From Paraprevotella clara YIT 11840 (GTDB taxonomy: Bacteria; Bacteroidota; Bacteroidia; Bacteroidales; Bacteroidaceae), in assembly GCF_000233955.1 (NCBI RefSeq), contig NZ_JH376591.1:186001-250000 (forward strand): a DNA stretch of 64,000 nucleotides, in the 5' to 3' direction. Positions 1 through 9,700 of this stretch are shown in pieces (within the stretch, counting starts at the first letter, position 1; each line of letters begins with the position of its first letter). A program made the position numbers and the translations under genes. Below the pieces are notes generated by a model. The model saw only the letters and a program-made list of their open reading frames with translations, was not told where the DNA came from and did not search any database.

Positions 1-191
1 TATTTTTTGCATATTGTCCATTTGTGGAATTATTAGAAAAAACGGATAATACTTTGTTCCATTTTATGTTTTGTCCTTTTGTTATTAGGATTCATTCTTT
101 TGCAAAAATATGGAAACTTTTTTGTCTTCCCAAGTTTTTGGAGTATCTTTTTTATATGATATACGTTTTTGTAAGAAACGAACCTAAGGTT

Positions 192-871
192 TCATTTCTG
201 TTTTTTATTCAACTGGGAGTTGTGCTCAGTTTCCGTATTGTAGAATTGTATATTATAATAAGTACAAATGAATGGAGAGAAAAAGCCACGAAGCGCAAAA
301 ATAGACCCTTTACCCTTGTGAGGATGGGGATATATTTGTTTGCGATGTTTCATACAAACGAAACAAAGCCGTAAAAGATCCAAAGGGTTGTGGCTATTGA
401 ATAGCTTAGTTATTTGGTGTAAGATGGGATGGTGTGTTGGAGATGTTTTTTCATAAATATTGTTGTAAAAACATTTGAAACTTTCCGTGTTTCTAAGTTT
501 GAAGAAGTTATATGTTCCATATACATAAGGAGCTATAGGGGAATGTGGCTTATGCTTGGACAATTTTCTTCCGTTCCTATTTTCTTTGGGAACCAAATAT
601 CATCTTGGTCGGATATTGCTATATAGTCTACTAATATATCATGAAAGTTTTGATTGCATCCTTTATTTCGTGTATTTCGGTGTACTTTGATGAATGGAAA
701 TTTTGTAGCGTATTCTTGTAAAATGTTCATTGTACCGTCTGTGGAACAATCGTCGCAAACGATGATTTCATGGATAGGGTAGGTTTGCGCGAGGATGGAA
801 TCCATTTGTTCGCGCAGGTATTTTTCTCTATTGTATGTACACATTACGACTGATACTGTCTTTTTTCCCAT
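192..871 (-). pseudogene. Family 2 glycosyltransferase remnant, frameshifted and internally deleted
   Basis: The first 100 or so codons, read down from 871, give a clear GT2 (GT-A fold) N-terminus: VVMCTYNREKYLREQMDSIL, then CDDCSTDGT and YIAISDQDDIW. After DDIWFPKK the frame breaks. A second minus-strand frame (596 down to 192) continues with NPLDLLRLCFVCMKHRKQIY and ALRGFFSPFICTYYN, which resemble the C-terminal end of the same family. Intact members are about 300 residues. Here roughly 100 or more middle residues are missing, and a few are also lost between NF and DYIAIS. No single reading frame restores the protein, so I call it a pseudogene. It would once have moved a sugar in surface glycan synthesis. 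The flanking DNA is AT-rich, as is common for acquired glycan genes. Confidence 0.7.
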
Positions 872-988
872 AGGGCTTATTTGTCTGGGGCAAAAATATG
901 AAATATTTTGTTTTTATGATGGTTTTGAATGCTTTTTATTTAGAAAATGTGTTTTTTTGAACATGTCTTGCAAAAAAATGAAATTTCA

Positions 989-1020
989 CTTGGACTCTAA
1001 TGTTAATATTGTTATATTTG
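989..1020 (+). promoter_or_regulatory. Bacteroidetes-type promoter for the 1047 gene
   Basis: A -7 element TATATTTG (1013-1020) fits TAnnTTTG. CTTG (989-992) lies 20 bases upstream in the -33 position. The start codon of the next gene is 26 bases downstream. Confidence 0.5.
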
Positions 1021-1046
1021 ATGTCGAGTATTAATCTTAAAAAAGA

Positions 1047-2300
1047 ATGCTTATGAAAAAGTTAATTGCATTGGTAAGCGTTGTTTTCGCTATTACCAAT
1101 ATGTCTGCACAGTTGAAAGTACATTCCAATGGGAATGTGGGAATTCAATCTTCGGTAGTAGCACAGTCTGCACTATTGGTAGGTGGAGACCAAAGCGTTA
1201 CTGGAAGCGGGGGATGGAAGGCCGCTTTTCGGTCTAATGATCAAGGCGTTTATGTGAAGCGTAATGGTACTACGGGGGTTACTATTAATGACCTTATGGC
1301 TATTTATGGTGAGAACGTAATTGATGGGATGAAGTTTTATATGGGGGTGAAAGGAAGGGCGTATACATCCAATTCTTTGAGTAGAGGTCGAGCGTGGGGT
1401 GTATTTGGTGAATCCGGAAATTCGACCAGTGGTTATAATTATGCGGTTTTTGGCAATCTGCGAGGCAGTCAGAATGGTGCGGCTGTGGTAGGAGTTTTGG
1501 ATAATATAGATCTTAATGTTCCCGGACGTTATGCCGGTTATTTTCAAGGCGATGTCCGTACTACAGGAAATTTTTATGGTACGGTGTTGACACCTTCCGC
1601 TTCCCGTTCCGCCTTGATGGGGCGTTCGGCGGTGGTGCCCTTGTCAGCGGAAAGCGATGGAGAGAACAGCATGTCGGTGGGCGAGAAACTTTCTCAGTTG
1701 ACCGCCGTGCAGTATAACCTGTCCGAACCACAAGCGGCGCAGGCTTTTGCTGCGTCGGGCGATACCGTGGCTGCCGCTCCCTGTTCCGTAACGGACATAC
1801 AAGCATTGGAGAAAACGCATTACGGACTGGATGCCGAGGTGCTGAAAGAAGTCTATCCAGACTTGGTTTATGAAAGTCAGGAAGGCGACCTTTGTATCAA
1901 CTACACGGAGATGATTCCGCTTTTAGTGCAGTCTGTCAATGAGCTTCGTGCCCAGGTGGTGTCATTGCAGGGGACGCAGACCTATAATGTGCGTGCTCGG
2001 AACGGAAGCGAAACAGGTGTCGGTGGCAACGTATTGGATGTCCCGACATTGGAGCAAAACGACCCGAATCCTTTTATGCAAACGACAGTGGTGCGCTATA
2101 CGTTGCCGGAAAGTGTGAGGTCTGCATTCCTATACATTTATGATTTGAACGGTACGCAGATAGATCAAAAGATGTTACAGAGCCGTGGCAAGTCTTCCGT
2201 GACGCTTGAAGCCGGAAGCCTCGCCCCCGGAATGTATCTTTATGCTTTGGTGGCCGATGGCAAGGTGATCGACACCAAACGTATGATCATTACCCAATAA
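1047..2300 (+). CDS. Secreted protein with C-terminal T9SS type A sorting domain
   Basis: A signal peptide (MKKLIALVSVVFAITNMSAQ) is followed by a glycine- and asparagine-rich region of about 170 residues. After it comes a segment (VGEKLSQLTAVQYNL) resembling the tail-fibre/adhesin-like chaperone regions found in many Bacteroidetes exported proteins. The last 80 residues begin LEQNDPNPF and end with GMYLYALVADGKVIDTKRMI, the hallmark of a T9SS type A sorting domain. It is therefore probably exported through the outer membrane and anchored or released. No enzyme domain is recognised. ATG codons at 1047 and 1053 are both possible; the second gives the cleaner signal peptide. The gene probably shares a transcript with the gene at 2315, 14 bases downstream. 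Confidence 0.75.
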   Translation: MLMKKLIALVSVVFAITNMSAQLKVHSNGNVGIQSSVVAQSALLVGGDQSVTGSGGWKAAFRSNDQGVYVKRNGTTGVTINDLMAIYGENVIDGMKFYMGVKGRAYTSNSLSRGRAWGVFGESGNSTSGYNYAVFGNLRGSQNGAAVVGVLDNIDLNVPGRYAGYFQGDVRTTGNFYGTVLTPSASRSALMGRSAVVPLSAESDGENSMSVGEKLSQLTAVQYNLSEPQAAQAFAASGDTVAAAPCSVTDIQALEKTHYGLDAEVLKEVYPDLVYESQEGDLCINYTEMIPLLVQSVNELRAQVVSLQGTQTYNVRARNGSETGVGGNVLDVPTLEQNDPNPFMQTTVVRYTLPESVRSAFLYIYDLNGTQIDQKMLQSRGKSSVTLEAGSLAPGMYLYALVADGKVIDTKRMIITQ

Positions 2301-2314
2301 GGAAGGAGGTGCTT

Positions 2315-2725
2315 ATGAAACGTTGGATGAATCTGTTCTTTTTGTTATGGGGGACGGCTTGTACCATTACGGCCACTACCGAAGATGGTACTTATTTCTC
2401 GTCCGTGGAAAACGCGTCTGCGGCTACTTTTGAAAACATCCCGTCGGATTGCTATATCTCGGTGGACAAGCATAATTATAGGCCCTACGTGGCTCGTGTG
2501 CAGGATAGCGGGGTGGTTTATGTACAAAACCGGACGTTTACTTCCACGCATACCGTTACGGGCGAAAATATTATGGCCGGAGAGAAGGTGACGACTGCGC
2601 AGCCGCAGGGAAAGGTCGTGGTGAAGTCTGGAGCAAACGTGACGATGAAAGCTTCTGATACGACCACATTGGAAGCCGGCTTTGAATGCGAGAAAGGAGG
2701 CGTGTTGGAAATCGCTCCACTATGA
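2315..2725 (+). CDS. Small secreted beta-repeat protein, function unknown
   Basis: The protein has 136 residues and a signal peptide (MKRWMNLFFLLWGTACTITA). The second half shows a short beta-solenoid-like pattern, with strands KVVVKSGANVTMKASDTTTL then EAGFECEKGGVLEI. Similar GFxxxxG..a tails accompany T9SS cargo in other Bacteroidetes. I chose ATG 2315 over GTG 2309 because GGAAGGAGG (2301-2309) sits at the right distance before 2315. That makes it one of the few genes here with a strong Shine-Dalgarno site. It follows the T9SS cargo gene by 14 bases and is probably co-expressed. No function is recognised. Confidence 0.6.
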   Translation: MKRWMNLFFLLWGTACTITATTEDGTYFSSVENASAATFENIPSDCYISVDKHNYRPYVARVQDSGVVYVQNRTFTSTHTVTGENIMAGEKVTTAQPQGKVVVKSGANVTMKASDTTTLEAGFECEKGGVLEIAPL

Positions 2726-2760
2726 CCATGTTTGGCGGTTCGGGAAACCGGATGAAATAG

Positions 2761-2795
2761 ACGGGGTATTTTGCGTTTTTAGCGGAATATCCCGT
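2761..2795 (+). terminator. Hairpin after the 2315 gene, weak terminator candidate
   Basis: ACGGGGTATT (2761-2770) pairs with AATATCCCGT (2786-2795), with one G-T pair. There is no strong T-run after it, so termination is uncertain. Confidence 0.3.
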
Positions 2796-2860
2796 ATAAC
2801 GGAAGTACTGAACATGAACCGCAGGGAACTGTTGCGCCCTTAAACCAATCCAATCTTGTT

Positions 2861-4450
2861 ATGGAGAAAAATTTAACAGACACAAAGGATACTATCAGAG
2901 AACTGATAGGCAAAGGAGAAACCTCGGAAGTTGAGTTCAAATCAGCACGCGGAGGTCTTCCCGGTAGCTTTTGGGAAAGCTATTCGGCTTTCGCCAATAC
3001 CAATGGGGGAACAATCGTATTTGGCGTCGTGGAAAAAAATAACCGTTTCTTTTTCGACGGACTAACGGAAGAAACCATCGTCCGATACAAAAAGAACTTT
3101 TGGGACTGTGCCCACAATAAAGGAAAGGTAAGCGTATGTCTGCCCCACGAATCTGACGTAAGGATTGAGCAAATTGACGGCTCGTATATCCTTATATGTG
3201 AGATTCCCCGGGCAAGCTACGAGCTTCGTCCGGTCTATATCAACAACAATCCGCTCGGCAATACTTACAGGAGAAACCATGAAGGTGATTATGTCTGTAC
3301 GGATGTAGAAGTAAGGCGTATGTTTGCAGATGCAGAGCACGATCGTCATCCACAGGACGGGCGTATTCTTGTGGGGTATAATTTTGAAAGGGATATAGAT
3401 ATTGAAACCCTGCACCAGTACCGCCAGACCCTTGCCAGCCTGCAGCCCACCCATCCGTGGACAGGTATCAGCGACATGGATTTCCTGAAAAAGGTCGGAG
3501 CCTACGCAACTGAATATGAAACAGGAAAAGAGGGATTCACACTGGCCGGAATCCTAATGTTCGGTAAATACGACAGCATCATCAATAATTCTGGTGTCCC
3601 GACTTATTTTGTGGACTATCGTGAGTGTATCGCCACAGATGATCCCAATATAAGATGGACGCACCGCATCTACCCAGACGGAATGTGGGAGGCCAACCTG
3701 TACCAATTCTATATGAGGGTATATAACCGTCTAATCCAACCCCTGCCCCGTCCGTTCATGATGAAAGACGGAATACGCCAGGAAGAAACGCCCGCTCATG
3801 ATGCTGTAAGAGAAGCTCTTATCAACTGCATAGTCCATCAGGATATAAATGCCCAAGGACATATCATAGTGGAACGTACTGATGACAGCCTTGTTTTCAT
3901 GAACCAGGGCATAATGCTGGTTTCCAGACAGCAATACTTCGAAGGAGGGCGCAGCATTTGCCGCAATCCTATATTACAGAAGATGTTCATGATGCTTGGC
4001 CGTGCCGAGAAAGCAGGCAGCGGAGTGGATAAGATAGTAAGCGGGTGGAAATCGCTGGGCTGGCCGTTACCTACCGTTGCAGAGGAGACACGTCCGGATT
4101 ATGTGGTGCTGACTTTACGACTGGGAAAACAGGATTCACCGAAACATCCCAAGAAAACAACCCAAGAAAACAACCCAAGAAAACATCCCAAGAAAACAAC
4201 CCAAGAAAAAGGTACAAGACCTTCCCGCGGGCAGGAGCAGAAAAAAGCGAAAATCCTGAGATTCTGTACAGAACCCAAGCCTTTGCTTGACATCATGCAA
4301 CATCTGGGGCTGAAAGCCCGGAAGAACGTGATGAATGTCTATATCACCCCGATGATTGAAGCGGGACTGTTGGAAATGACGGAACCAGACAGCCCGACAA
4401 GTCGTAACCAAATGTATGTTGCGGCAAAAAATATCGAGAAAGCAAAATAG
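2861..4450 (+). CDS. AlbA_2 (Schlafen-like) domain ATP-binding transcriptional regulator
   Basis: The N-terminus (residues 10-130) matches the AlbA_2 putative DNA-binding domain: GETSEVEFKSARGG, then SAFANTNGGTIVFGV. The middle carries the HATPase-like C-terminal region of the COG2865 family (EALINCIVHQDI, IMLVSRQQYFEGG, GRAEKAGSGVDKI). The last 65 residues look like a winged helix (KILRFCTEPKPLLDIMQHLG). Between them is a lysine/threonine/glutamine-rich linker coded by a 13-bp tandem repeat (4148-4209). Family members are presumed DNA-binding regulators, often in accessory DNA. Length (529 residues) is typical. The gene is flanked by a hairpin before and a terminator after, so it appears to be a single transcription unit. 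The repeat could switch the C-terminal domain in and out of frame. Confidence 0.75.
   Translation: MEKNLTDTKDTIRELIGKGETSEVEFKSARGGLPGSFWESYSAFANTNGGTIVFGVVEKNNRFFFDGLTEETIVRYKKNFWDCAHNKGKVSVCLPHESDVRIEQIDGSYILICEIPRASYELRPVYINNNPLGNTYRRNHEGDYVCTDVEVRRMFADAEHDRHPQDGRILVGYNFERDIDIETLHQYRQTLASLQPTHPWTGISDMDFLKKVGAYATEYETGKEGFTLAGILMFGKYDSIINNSGVPTYFVDYRECIATDDPNIRWTHRIYPDGMWEANLYQFYMRVYNRLIQPLPRPFMMKDGIRQEETPAHDAVREALINCIVHQDINAQGHIIVERTDDSLVFMNQGIMLVSRQQYFEGGRSICRNPILQKMFMMLGRAEKAGSGVDKIVSGWKSLGWPLPTVAEETRPDYVVLTLRLGKQDSPKHPKKTTQENNPRKHPKKTTQEKGTRPSRGQEQKKAKILRFCTEPKPLLDIMQHLGLKARKNVMNVYITPMIEAGLLEMTEPDSPTSRNQMYVAAKNIEKAK
4148..4209 (+). repeat. 13-bp tandem repeat inside the AlbA_2 gene
   Basis: The unit CCCAAGAAAACAA (third copy ends AT) occurs four times in full at 4148, 4161, 4174 and 4187, with a partial fifth copy from 4200. 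Thirteen is not a multiple of three, so the protein reads the repeat in changing frames, and gain or loss of one unit shifts everything downstream. Confidence 0.9.
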
Positions 4451-4484
4451 TTCGACTGGGATTATATTTGGAGTATTTATAATC

Positions 4485-4526
4485 AAACAAGAAGCCCCTC
4501 AAACTTTATGAAGGACTTCTTGTTTT
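4485..4526 (+). terminator. Rho-independent terminator after the AlbA_2 gene
   Basis: AAACAAGAAG (from 4485) pairs with CTTCTTGTTT (4516-4525). The end of the stem is T-rich and runs into TTTT. It lies 35 bases after the stop codon. Confidence 0.65.
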
Positions 4527-4865
4527 CGTATCAGAACAATAATGTTTACAGATACGGGTATATTCCTCTTTGCCCGTTCCGCTTTCAATAAGGTGGTCAA
4601 TCAGTTTTCCAAGATACACGCCACTCTACCGCTCCATTTGTCTTCTCCCCCCCCCTCCGTCACCCACCGTTATCCTTATCTCATACAACTATTGGAAAGG
4701 CGTGGCATGCCCAAACATTGCCACGTAACCACCTCTGAGGTAGGATGATTTGGTGTAGTGGAATTTAGGGTATTGTCGTATATAGTCACTTTTTGTGAAT
4801 TAGATATAAGGAAAATAAAATCATTTGTTTTATCTTTGTATTTGACTTATTTAATTAAGCTGTTC
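4527..4865. other. Non-coding stretch before the ECF sigma gene
   Basis: No convincing gene is present. It contains a run of nine C (4647-4655) and, close to the sigma gene, TATCTTTG (4831-4838), a good -7 box 28 bases before the start codon. No clear TTTG is found at the -33 distance, so another factor may help, or the sigma factor may drive itself. Confidence 0.4.
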
Positions 4866-5480
4866 ATGGACACAGGGGATAATGAGTTAATCAAGTGCAT
4901 CAAAGAAGGTGATTTAAAGGCTTTTGAGAAAGTCTTTAAGGATTATTATGCTTTGATGTGCAGTGTGGCCATGGATTATGTGAACGATTCCGCCATGTGC
5001 CAGACTTTGACGGAGGATGTTTTGTTGAACCTTTGGGAAAAGAAAAACGAACTGGTGATTACGACTTCTTTGCGTGCTTATCTTTTACGTGCCGTGCGCA
5101 ACAAATGTATCGACTATCTCAGGACGCAGCGTCAGAATTCGGATTTTTTAGGGTATTATGATTCCTTGGACGGAATGTTCGGAGGGGCAATGGCAGACGA
5201 AAAGGACTTGTTCGAGCAATTGATTTCGGATGAATTGGCTGAGTTGCTGGACCGGGCGATTGATGAGATGCCGGAGGAGCGGAGGCGGGTTTTTATACTG
5301 GTGCGCATGGAGAATAAGACTTACCAGGAGGCTGCCGATATGTTACACATCTCGGTGAATACCGTGAAATATCATCTGAAGAGGGCACATGCGGAGTTAC
5401 AGGATAAGTTGAGTGCTTACATTTTGCTACAAATATTGTCTTTTATGTTACTTTCAAGACTGCTTCATTCTTTGAATTGA
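4866..5480 (+). CDS. ECF RNA polymerase sigma factor (sigma-70 family)
   Basis: The 204-residue protein has sigma region 2 (FEKVFKDYYALMCSVAMDYV, then LRAYLLRAVRNKCIDYLR) and region 4 (ELLDRAIDEMPEERRRVFIL, then TYQEAADMLHISVNTVKYHL with a helix-turn-helix). I start it at ATG 4866, because upstream codons do not look like the family and the -7 box at 4831 lies inside the longer frame. The FecR-type anti-sigma factor follows at 5654, then an STN-domain SusC. This is the known trans-envelope signalling layout in which substrate binding at SusC releases the sigma factor to transcribe the uptake operon. A short hydrophobic C-terminal tail (ILLQILSFMLLSRLL) is present, as in many Bacteroidetes ECF factors. 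Confidence 0.9.
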   Translation: MDTGDNELIKCIKEGDLKAFEKVFKDYYALMCSVAMDYVNDSAMCQTLTEDVLLNLWEKKNELVITTSLRAYLLRAVRNKCIDYLRTQRQNSDFLGYYDSLDGMFGGAMADEKDLFEQLISDELAELLDRAIDEMPEERRRVFILVRMENKTYQEAADMLHISVNTVKYHLKRAHAELQDKLSAYILLQILSFMLLSRLLHSLN

Positions 5481-5559
5481 AGAATGTGCGTGTCAGAATA
5501 ATATGGTTTGTAGTTTTAAATCATAATTTTCATGGCTTTTTCGGTGAAAAGTTTGGCGG

Positions 5560-5584
5560 TTTATGCTGTTTTTTGAAGCATAAA
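5560..5584 (+). terminator. Hairpin between sigma and fecR
   Basis: TTTATGCT (5560-5567) pairs with AGCATAAA (5577-5584) over a T-rich loop. A loose AT/T-rich stretch follows. It may limit read-through from the sigma gene into the 173-base gap before fecR. Confidence 0.35.
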
Positions 5585-5653
5585 TAAATTATTTCTGTTT
5601 TTATACTACCCATTGTATCTATTTGTTTCGTCTTAGAAGAAAAAAGCGTCAAA

Positions 5654-6751
5654 GTGGAAACAAATAGAGATATAGATTTATTGATAGAGAAGCAATGGTC
5701 GGAAGGCTTGTCTCCGGAGGCGGAAGACGTGTTGCGCGAATGGGTTTCGGCAAATGAAGAGCACCGTAAGTATTACGAGCGCCGTATACTTTTGTATCGG
5801 TGGATGGGCATTCAGCAACGTATACCTATATTTGAAAAAGAAAGGAAGAAAGCATACGGGCGTTTCCTGAGAAGCATAAAGGGAGAGAATATGCCGTTTT
5901 TTTTCGTTCACAAGATTTTCAGTCGGAAATTAGTGGCCTGTGCGGCAATGGTAGTCGTCTTTTTGGGAGGCGGACTGGCTGTATGGCAACAGCAAGATAA
6001 AGCGGCAGAAGAACAAGTGGTGCAGGGAGGTGCGCGAGAGATAAAAGTGCCGAAGGGAATGAAAGAACGGATCATACTGGCCGATGGAACCAAAGTTTGG
6101 CTGAATTCCGGGAGTTGTCTGACACTGAGTCCGGGATTCGGGCAGGCCGACCGCGAACTTCAGTTGGAAGGAGAAGGAATGTTTGAAGTGGCTAAGGATA
6201 AGCATAAACCTTTTATTATTCGTTCCGGTGATATTCGTGTCCGGGTGACGGGGACGGTCTTTAATTTCAAGTCCTATCCGGAGGAGCGTTTTGCCAAGGT
6301 CACTTTGGTACGCGGTAGTCTGGATGTGTCGAGTGTGACGGGCTGTGTGCCCCATACCGTAACCTTGAAGCCGTGCGAACAGGTCGTGTTGGACCGTAAT
6401 CGGGATGTGATGGAGAAGAAGGTGGTGGAAACGGCACCGGACGTAGCTTGGACTTGTGTGGGACAAAGGGATGAGGGTATATCCGAGGATACGGCGGAAA
6501 CGGAAATGACGGAGCATGCGGGAGGAGCGGAAGCCTTGTTTTTCGATGAGATGTCTATGGAACAGATTGTGCAGGAGTTGGAACGGGTGTTTCATGTGAA
6601 TATCGTAGTGAAGAAACCTGGCATATTGCAGGAAAAATACTATGGCGATTTCCGGAACCGGAAAGACATTTTTGCCATATTGGACGTGATGTTGAGAGGC
6701 GAACAGGTTTCCTATCAGATCAAAGGCGACACGGTCTTTATCGGAGAATAA
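5654..6751 (+). CDS. FecR-family anti-sigma factor
   Basis: Residues 1-85 form a cytoplasmic sigma-binding part (IEKQWSEGLSPEAEDVLREW). One membrane helix follows (LVACAAMVVVFLGGGLAVW). The periplasmic FecR domain comes next (KVPKGMKERIILADGTKVWL, then FEVAKDKHKPFIIRSGDIRV). The C-terminal DUF4974 domain (MSMEQIVQELERVFHVNIVV, then YYGDFRNRKDIFAILDVML) is the part that contacts the receptor STN domain. Translation begins at GTG 5654; the next in-frame ATG would delete the sigma-binding region. A 25-residue acidic insert (about 270-295) separates FecR from DUF4974. The gene lies 30 bases before susC and should be co-transcribed with it. Confidence 0.9.
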   Translation: METNRDIDLLIEKQWSEGLSPEAEDVLREWVSANEEHRKYYERRILLYRWMGIQQRIPIFEKERKKAYGRFLRSIKGENMPFFFVHKIFSRKLVACAAMVVVFLGGGLAVWQQQDKAAEEQVVQGGAREIKVPKGMKERIILADGTKVWLNSGSCLTLSPGFGQADRELQLEGEGMFEVAKDKHKPFIIRSGDIRVRVTGTVFNFKSYPEERFAKVTLVRGSLDVSSVTGCVPHTVTLKPCEQVVLDRNRDVMEKKVVETAPDVAWTCVGQRDEGISEDTAETEMTEHAGGAEALFFDEMSMEQIVQELERVFHVNIVVKKPGILQEKYYGDFRNRKDIFAILDVMLRGEQVSYQIKGDTVFIGE

Positions 6752-6781
6752 TCATTTATAATAATTATAGTAAATAGAGAA

Positions 6782-9700
6782 ATGTTTAACGCGAAACGTA
6801 AAAAACTACTTGAAAGATTTCTGATTTTAAGCCTGTTTTGCAGTTCGGGAACGGTTTGGGCACAGCAAGGTACTGTGACGCTGAATCTGAATAACGTGAC
6901 CGTCAAAGAGGCTTTGGAGCAATTGAATACCCAGACGTCTTATTCTTTGTGGCTGAATGTGGGCGATGTGGATTTATCGCGAAGAATCAGTCTGAACGTA
7001 ACGAACGGGAGTGTCGATGAAGTGTTGGCTAAAATTTTGGCCGGTCAGCCGTTGTCATACGAGGTGAAAGATCGGACGATAAATATATATCCTGCGAAGA
7101 AAGACGGTGAGAAGGCGAGGAAAAAAGTGGAAGGCGTAGTGCTGGACGACTTGGGCGAACCGCTTCCGGGAGTGGCCGTGCGTTGTAAAGAGTATCCGGA
7201 TGCCATGTGTGCTACGGACATAGACGGTAAATTTACACTGAATGTACCAGCGGACGGCAAAACGCTACAATTTACTTTCGTCGGTATGGCTCCGCAGGAA
7301 TTGGCAGTGGCAGATACACCGATGAAAGTCGTGATGAGTGATAAGGAAAAGAAATTGGATGAGGTTGTGGTGACCGGTTATCAGAAAATCGATCGCAAGC
7401 TGTTTACCGGTGCGGCCAGCCGTATTTCCGGTGAGGAAGCGAAAGTGGATGGTGTGGGCGATGTGAGCCAGATGTTGCAAGGTAAGGCGGCCGGTGTGGG
7501 CGTACAGTCTGTGTCCGGTACGTTCGGTGCCGCGCCGAAGATTCGTGTGCGTGGCGCTTCTTCCATCTATGGTAACCAAACGCCTCTCTGGGTTGTGGAC
7601 GGTGTCGTGCTGGAGGATGTGGTGGAGATTTCTGCCGATGATCTTTCTTCCGGTAATGCCGCCACGCTGATCAGTTCCGCTGTGGCCGGATTGAATCCCG
7701 ACGACATCGACAATTTCCAGATATTGAAAGACGCTTCGGCCACGGCATTGTACGGTGCGCGTGCCATGAACGGAGTGATTGTGGTGAACACTAAGAAAGG
7801 AAAGAACGGTCATGCCAGTATCAGTTATACGGGTGAGTTCACCGTACGTACTCGTCCCTCTTACCGCCAGTATAATATTATGAATTCCAAAGACCAGATG
7901 TCTGTTCTGATGGAGTTGGAAGATAAAGGATGGTTCAACCATTCCAAGATGGCGCGTACGGAGAACGGCGGGGTATTTTATTTGATGAACGACTTGATAT
8001 ACCGGGGAGAACTTATGAATACGGAGGCGGCTCGTCTGGCTTATTTGCAGAAAGCCGAGATGCGCAACACGAACTGGTTTAAGGAATTGTTCCGGCCTAC
8101 TATCCAAAGCAACAATTCTGTGAGCATTTCTTCGGGAACCGACCGTAGCCGTTATTACGTGTCGATGAGCTTTCTCGACGATCCGGGATGGAGCGTGTCT
8201 GACAAGGTCCGTCGTTATACAGCCAATGTGAATGCCAGTTATGATATCAGTAAGTGGCTCACGTTAGGGGTGAGCCTGAACGGTTCGGTACGTAACCAGC
8301 GTGCGCCGGGTACTTTGGACCGTACGGCAGATCCTGTGAGCGGTGAGTATTCGCGCGATTTCGATATCAACCCTTTCAGTTACGCCCTGAACACCAGTCG
8401 TACGATGAGTCCTGACGAGACGTATATCATGAATTATGCGCCGTTCAATATTCTGAATGAGGCCAAGAACAATTATATAGATTTGGATATGGCCGACATG
8501 AAATATCAGATGGAACTGACTTATAAGCCGGTCAAGGGGCTGGACTTGAGTGCCATCGGAGCATTCCGTTATGTAAAATCTACTCAGGAGCATAAGATTA
8601 CGGGGAATTCCAATTTGGCCATGGCTTACCGTGCGGCGGGAGATGCGACCATCCGTGAAAAGAACAAGTTCCTCTACCGTGATCCGGATAATCCGGATGC
8701 CGTGCCCGAAGTCGTGATGCCGAAAGGCGGTTTCTACAACACGACGAACAATATCCTGAAGAGTTACTATTTCAGGGTGTCTGGTAATTATAATCGTCTC
8801 ATTGCCAATGAGCATCCTTTTAATATCATGGCCGGTTCCGAAGTGAAATCGGCCGACCGCCAGTCCGGTTTTAACAACGGATACGGGTTCCAATGGGATC
8901 GTGGCGGTACGCCTTTCGTAGACTATCGCATCATCCAGCAATTGCTGTTAGGGGGTGATAACTATTATGGTCTTTCACAGTATTATGACCGTTTTGTAGC
9001 ATTCTTTGCTACCGGAAGTTTTTCTTATAAAGGACGTTACACATTCAACCTGACGGGGCGTATGGATGGTTCCAACCGCTTGGGGCGTTCGCGTGATGCC
9101 CGTTGGTTGCCTACGTGGAACGTGTCGGGTTCGTGGAATATGCTGGAAGAAGAATTTATGAAACATCAGGATGTGGTTTCTACCCTCTCTTTGCGTGCCA
9201 CATACGGATTGACAGCTACAATGGGACCTGCAGACAACGCTTTGGCTGTATTCCGTAACTCTACTACTTACCGCGGCGATGACGGATATAAAGAATCGCA
9301 GATTTATATCGAGTCTTTGCAGAATAAGGATTTGACGTGGGAGAAACAATATGAGTTCAACTTTGGTTTCGATTTCGGAGTGTTGCGCAATCGCATCAGT
9401 CTGAGTACGGATATTTACAGTCGCCGGGGATTCGACCTTATCGGTTTGATACGTACCAGTGGCATGGGAGGCCAAAAATGGAAATATGCCAATTATGCCG
9501 ACATGAAATCGTGGGGTGTGGAATTTACGCTCAACACGAAGAATATTCAGCGCAAGGATTTCTCGTGGACTTCGAACCTTACGTTCGCTTATAATCATAA
9601 CGAGATTACCAACCTGGAGTCTACTTCCAGCATTTTCGACTTGATGGTGGCCGAAGGTGCCCCGTTGGAAGGTTATCCTGTACGGGGACTGTTCTCTTTG

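Noticed and set aside
24-374. Open frame on the plus strand with hydrophobic peptide
   Set aside because: AT-rich, no family resemblance, and it lies opposite the glycosyltransferase remnant.
4148-4209. CRISPR-like array
   Set aside because: Units are 13 bases with no spacers, inside a gene; a tandem repeat. No CRISPR array was seen elsewhere in the window.
4542-4748. Short open frame before the sigma gene
   Set aside because: Contains a run of nine C, no signal peptide or family match; treated as non-coding.
5466-5486. CATTCTT/AAGAATG inverted repeat at the end of the sigma gene
   Set aside because: Overlaps the stop codon region and has no T-run; the hairpin at 5560-5584 is more plausible.
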